A stretch of 55,359 nucleotides of DNA. Origin: an uncultured Pelagibacteraceae bacterium (GTDB lineage Bacteria; Pseudomonadota; Alphaproteobacteria; Pelagibacterales; AG-422-B15). The notes under the pieces are model-generated. The model was not told the DNA's origin. It ran no database searches and was given only the letters and a program-made list of their open reading frames with translations. Position numbers and translations under genes: made by a program. Where the stretch lies: positions 1 through 55,359 of the forward strand of contig CABYGA010000004.1 in NCBI GenBank assembly GCA_902518415.1, given 5' to 3'. Below, one piece after another: positions 53,696-55,359 of this stretch (positions within the stretch are counted from its first letter, which is position 1; every line of letters starts with the position of its first letter).

Positions 53696-54903
53696 GACTC
53701 ATACCTCCTAAAAACTAAAGAAGCATTAGTTCCACCAAAACCAAAACTATTACTCATTGCTGTATTAATTTTTTCATCGATACGAGAAGTCAATATATTC
53801 ATACCATTCGCATCTTCATCTAACTCTTCAATATTTGCTGATTCTGTTAGAAAATTGTTATTCATCATAAGTAAAGTGTAAATTGACTCATGTACTCCAG
53901 CAGCTCCAAGCGAATGTCCACTTAATGACTTAGTAGAACTTATAAAAGGAATTTCATTTTTGAAAACTTCTTTAATAGCTTTTAACTCTGCCTTGTCTCC
54001 TACGGGAGTAGAAGTTCCATGAGCATTTATATAGTCAACTTTTTCTATATCTTTAGTTGCCATAAGCATGCACCTTGCAGCACCTTCCCCTGAAGGTTGA
54101 ACCATATCATAGCCATCTGAAGTCGCTCCATAGCCTACAATTTCTGCATATATTTTTGCATTTCTTTTTATTGCAGTTTCTAGCTCTTCAAGAACAACCA
54201 CACCTCCTCCACCAGCAATTACAAAACCATCTCTTTGAGAGTCAAAAGCCCTTGAAGCTTTAGTTGGATCATCATTATATTTTGATGAAAGAGCTGGCAT
54301 TGCATCAAATAAAGCTGATAAAGTCCAGTCAAGTTCTTCACCACCACCCGCAAAAATTCTATCTTGCTTACCTAATTGAATAAGCTCATATGCATTACCT
54401 ATGCAGTGAGCGCTTGTTGAACAAGCAGAACTAATAGAATAGTTAACCCCTTTAATTTTAAAATATGTTGATAAAGTTGCAGAGTTTGTACTGCACATAA
54501 CTTTGGGAACACTAGTAGGCCCAATTTTTTTTGGGCCTTTTTCCCTTGTAATATCAAATGCTCTTAGCAGACTTTTTGTTGATGGACCGCCAGACCCCAT
54601 TATTAAACCTGTTTGATTATTAGAAATTTCATCTTCACTTAAATTTGAGTCACTTATAGCCTCATTCATCGCTAAATAATTATAGCTTGCCCCATCACCC
54701 ATAAACCTTAAGAATTTTCTTTCAATTGACTCTGCCAAATTTAAATTGATTTGCCCACTAACTTGACTTCTAAATCCCATATTTTTTTGAGACTCATCAA
54801 ACGCGACACCAGATTTTGTATTAAAAAGTGAGTCATTCACTTCATTTTTATTATTTCCTAAAGATGAAACTATTCCTATTCCTGTAATTACAACTCTTCT
54901 CAT
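53692..54903 (-). CDS. fabB: 3-oxoacyl-ACP synthase I
   Basis: This 403-residue condensing enzyme elongates acyl-ACP and is required in the FabA-FabB route to unsaturated fatty acids. The nucleophile Cys is in [14 protein letters not shown]. The two catalytic His are in [11 protein letters not shown] and [15 protein letters not shown], and the end has [14 protein letters not shown]. It lies between fabA and fabI with a 1-bp and a 4-bp overlap. Adjacent fabA favours FabB over FabF, although sequence alone cannot fully separate them. Confidence 0.94.
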   Translation of the reverse strand: MRRVVITGIGIVSSLGNNKNEVNDSLFNTKSGVAFDESQKNMGFRSQVSGQINLNLAESIERKFLRFMGDGASYNYLAMNEAISDSNLSEDEISNNQTGLIMGSGGPSTKSLLRAFDITREKGPKKIGPTSVPKVMCSTNSATLSTYFKIKGVNYSISSACSTSAHCIGNAYELIQLGKQDRIFAGGGEELDWTLSALFDAMPALSSKYNDDPTKASRAFDSQRDGFVIAGGGGVVVLEELETAIKRNAKIYAEIVGYGATSDGYDMVQPSGEGAARCMLMATKDIEKVDYINAHGTSTPVGDKAELKAIKEVFKNEIPFISSTKSLSGHSLGAAGVHESIYTLLMMNNNFLTESANIEELDEDANGMNILTSRIDEKINTAMSNSFGFGGTNASLVFRRYES

Positions 54904-55359
54904 TATTTGATTAGGCCAACTTTGAGCCCCTCTGCTGTATATATTTCTTTACCATCTACTAAAACGGAGCCATCACCAACGCCGACAATGACACCTCTTT
55001 TTATTATTTTTTTCATGTTAATTTTATACTCAACAAGTTTAGATTCTTTTAATATTTCGCCACCAAATTTCACACTCGAAGAGCCTAAAGCTCTTCCCCG
55101 TCCAGGATTACCGATCCAACCTAAATAGAAACCTACGAGTTGCCACATTGCATCTAATCCCAAGCATCCAGGCATCACAGGATCCATCTCAAAATGACAA
55201 TCAAAAAACCAAAGATCTGGATTAATATCTAGCTCTGCAAGGATCTCTCCTTTTTCATATTTTCCACTGTCATCTGTGATTTTAGTAATGCGGTCAAACA
55301 TTAACATTGGGGGCAAGGGAAGCCTTGCATTGCCAATACCAAACATAGTTCCATGAGCG
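54903..55359 (-). CDS. fabA: 3-hydroxydecanoyl-ACP dehydratase/isomerase (partial, 5' end beyond window)
   Basis: About 150 residues of a FabA-type hotdog dehydratase are visible, with the N-terminus cut by the window edge. The frame stays open to the edge, and the residues before the internal Met at 55346 (AHGT) fit the family, so that ATG is not the true start. [20 protein letters not shown] contains the catalytic His and Asp, and [16 protein letters not shown] follows. FabA makes the cis-3-decenoyl-ACP that starts the unsaturated branch. Its stop overlaps the fabB ATG (TAATG). Confidence 0.95.
   Translation of the reverse strand, partial: AHGTMFGIGNARLPLPPMLMFDRITKITDDSGKYEKGEILAELDINPDLWFFDCHFEMDPVMPGCLGLDAMWQLVGFYLGWIGNPGRGRALGSSSVKFGGEILKESKLVEYKINMKKIIKRGVIVGVGDGSVLVDGKEIYTAEGLKVGLIK

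Noticed and set aside
55346..55348. An ATG at 55346 as the true start of fabA.
   Set aside because: The upstream codons up to the window edge remain open and match the FabA N-terminal region, so the gene continues past the window.
1..55359. Mobile elements, CRISPR arrays, phage genes, toxin-antitoxin or defence systems.
   Set aside because: No transposase, integrase, spaced repeat array or recognised defence domain was found. All large reading frames belong to core or metabolic families, so a novel accessory system is not supported here.

Overview
This 55.4 kb window is a compact, AT-rich (roughly one-third G+C by eye) bacterial chromosome segment. Gene content and order point to an alphaproteobacterium: maf-aroE-coaE-dnaQ with secB/fxsA/Tim44-like nearby, hslVU divergent from hisBHAF-hisE, grpE-dnaK-dnaJ-dapB-nth divergent from rph-rdgB, murJ-trpS-usp-nfu, tsaB-fur-plsC-miaB-phoH-ybeY-corC-lnt-metK-trmB, nusA-infB-rbfA-truB-rpsO-pnp, and fabA-fabB-fabI. 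The density (gaps of 0-125 bp, many 1-11 bp overlaps, convergent genes sharing stop codons) suggests a streamlined, probably free-living marine lineage (SAR11-like or AEGEAN-169/HIMB59-like). That placement is inference. Histidine, lysine/DAP, purine, glutathione and fatty-acid synthesis genes argue against an obligate intracellular parasite.

Layout. 1-5.1 kb: partial maf, aroE, coaE, dnaQ, a NUDIX hydrolase, then secB and fxsA (minus), a Tim44-like protein, and a thioesterase (minus). 5.1-7.0 kb: the minus-strand hslV-hslU-thioesterase operon with a sigma-32-like promoter. 7.0-13.7 kb: an 11-gene plus-strand run of hisB-bcp-hisH-hisA-hisF-DUF1330-hisE-HIT-PaaI-oxidoreductase-glycosyltransferase. 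13.7-20.7 kb: minus-strand kinase/SDR pair, then nth, dapB, dnaJ, dnaK, grpE. 20.8-29.1 kb: rph-rdgB, an LpoA-like lipoprotein divergent from rsmI, a BON lipoprotein, gshB, an esterase, and malic enzyme. 29.2-34.9 kb: murJ, trpS, usp, nfu, a Bax-like glucosaminidase and a polysaccharide deacetylase. 34.9-43.7 kb: a ten-gene RNA, envelope and methionine-metabolism run. 43.7-52.9 kb: nusA-to-pnp transcription/translation operon plus purF. 52.9-55.4 kb: unsaturated fatty acid genes, with fabA cut by the window edge.

I found no rRNA, tRNA, IS element, prophage, CRISPR array or long repeat. No stretch over about 125 bp lacks a gene. The content is core housekeeping, so I do not claim a new multi-gene system. 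The most interesting points are architectural: a promoter plus intrinsic-terminator hairpin directly before nusA where rimP would be expected; an rdgB gene readable only from a CTG (or rarer) start; divergent genes whose start codons overlap in CATG; five convergent pairs overlapping by exactly 4 bp; several promoters implying almost leaderless mRNAs; a heat-shock protease operon carrying a thioesterase; a his operon carrying a peroxiredoxin and a DUF1330 protein; and an SDR with Phe in place of the catalytic Tyr.
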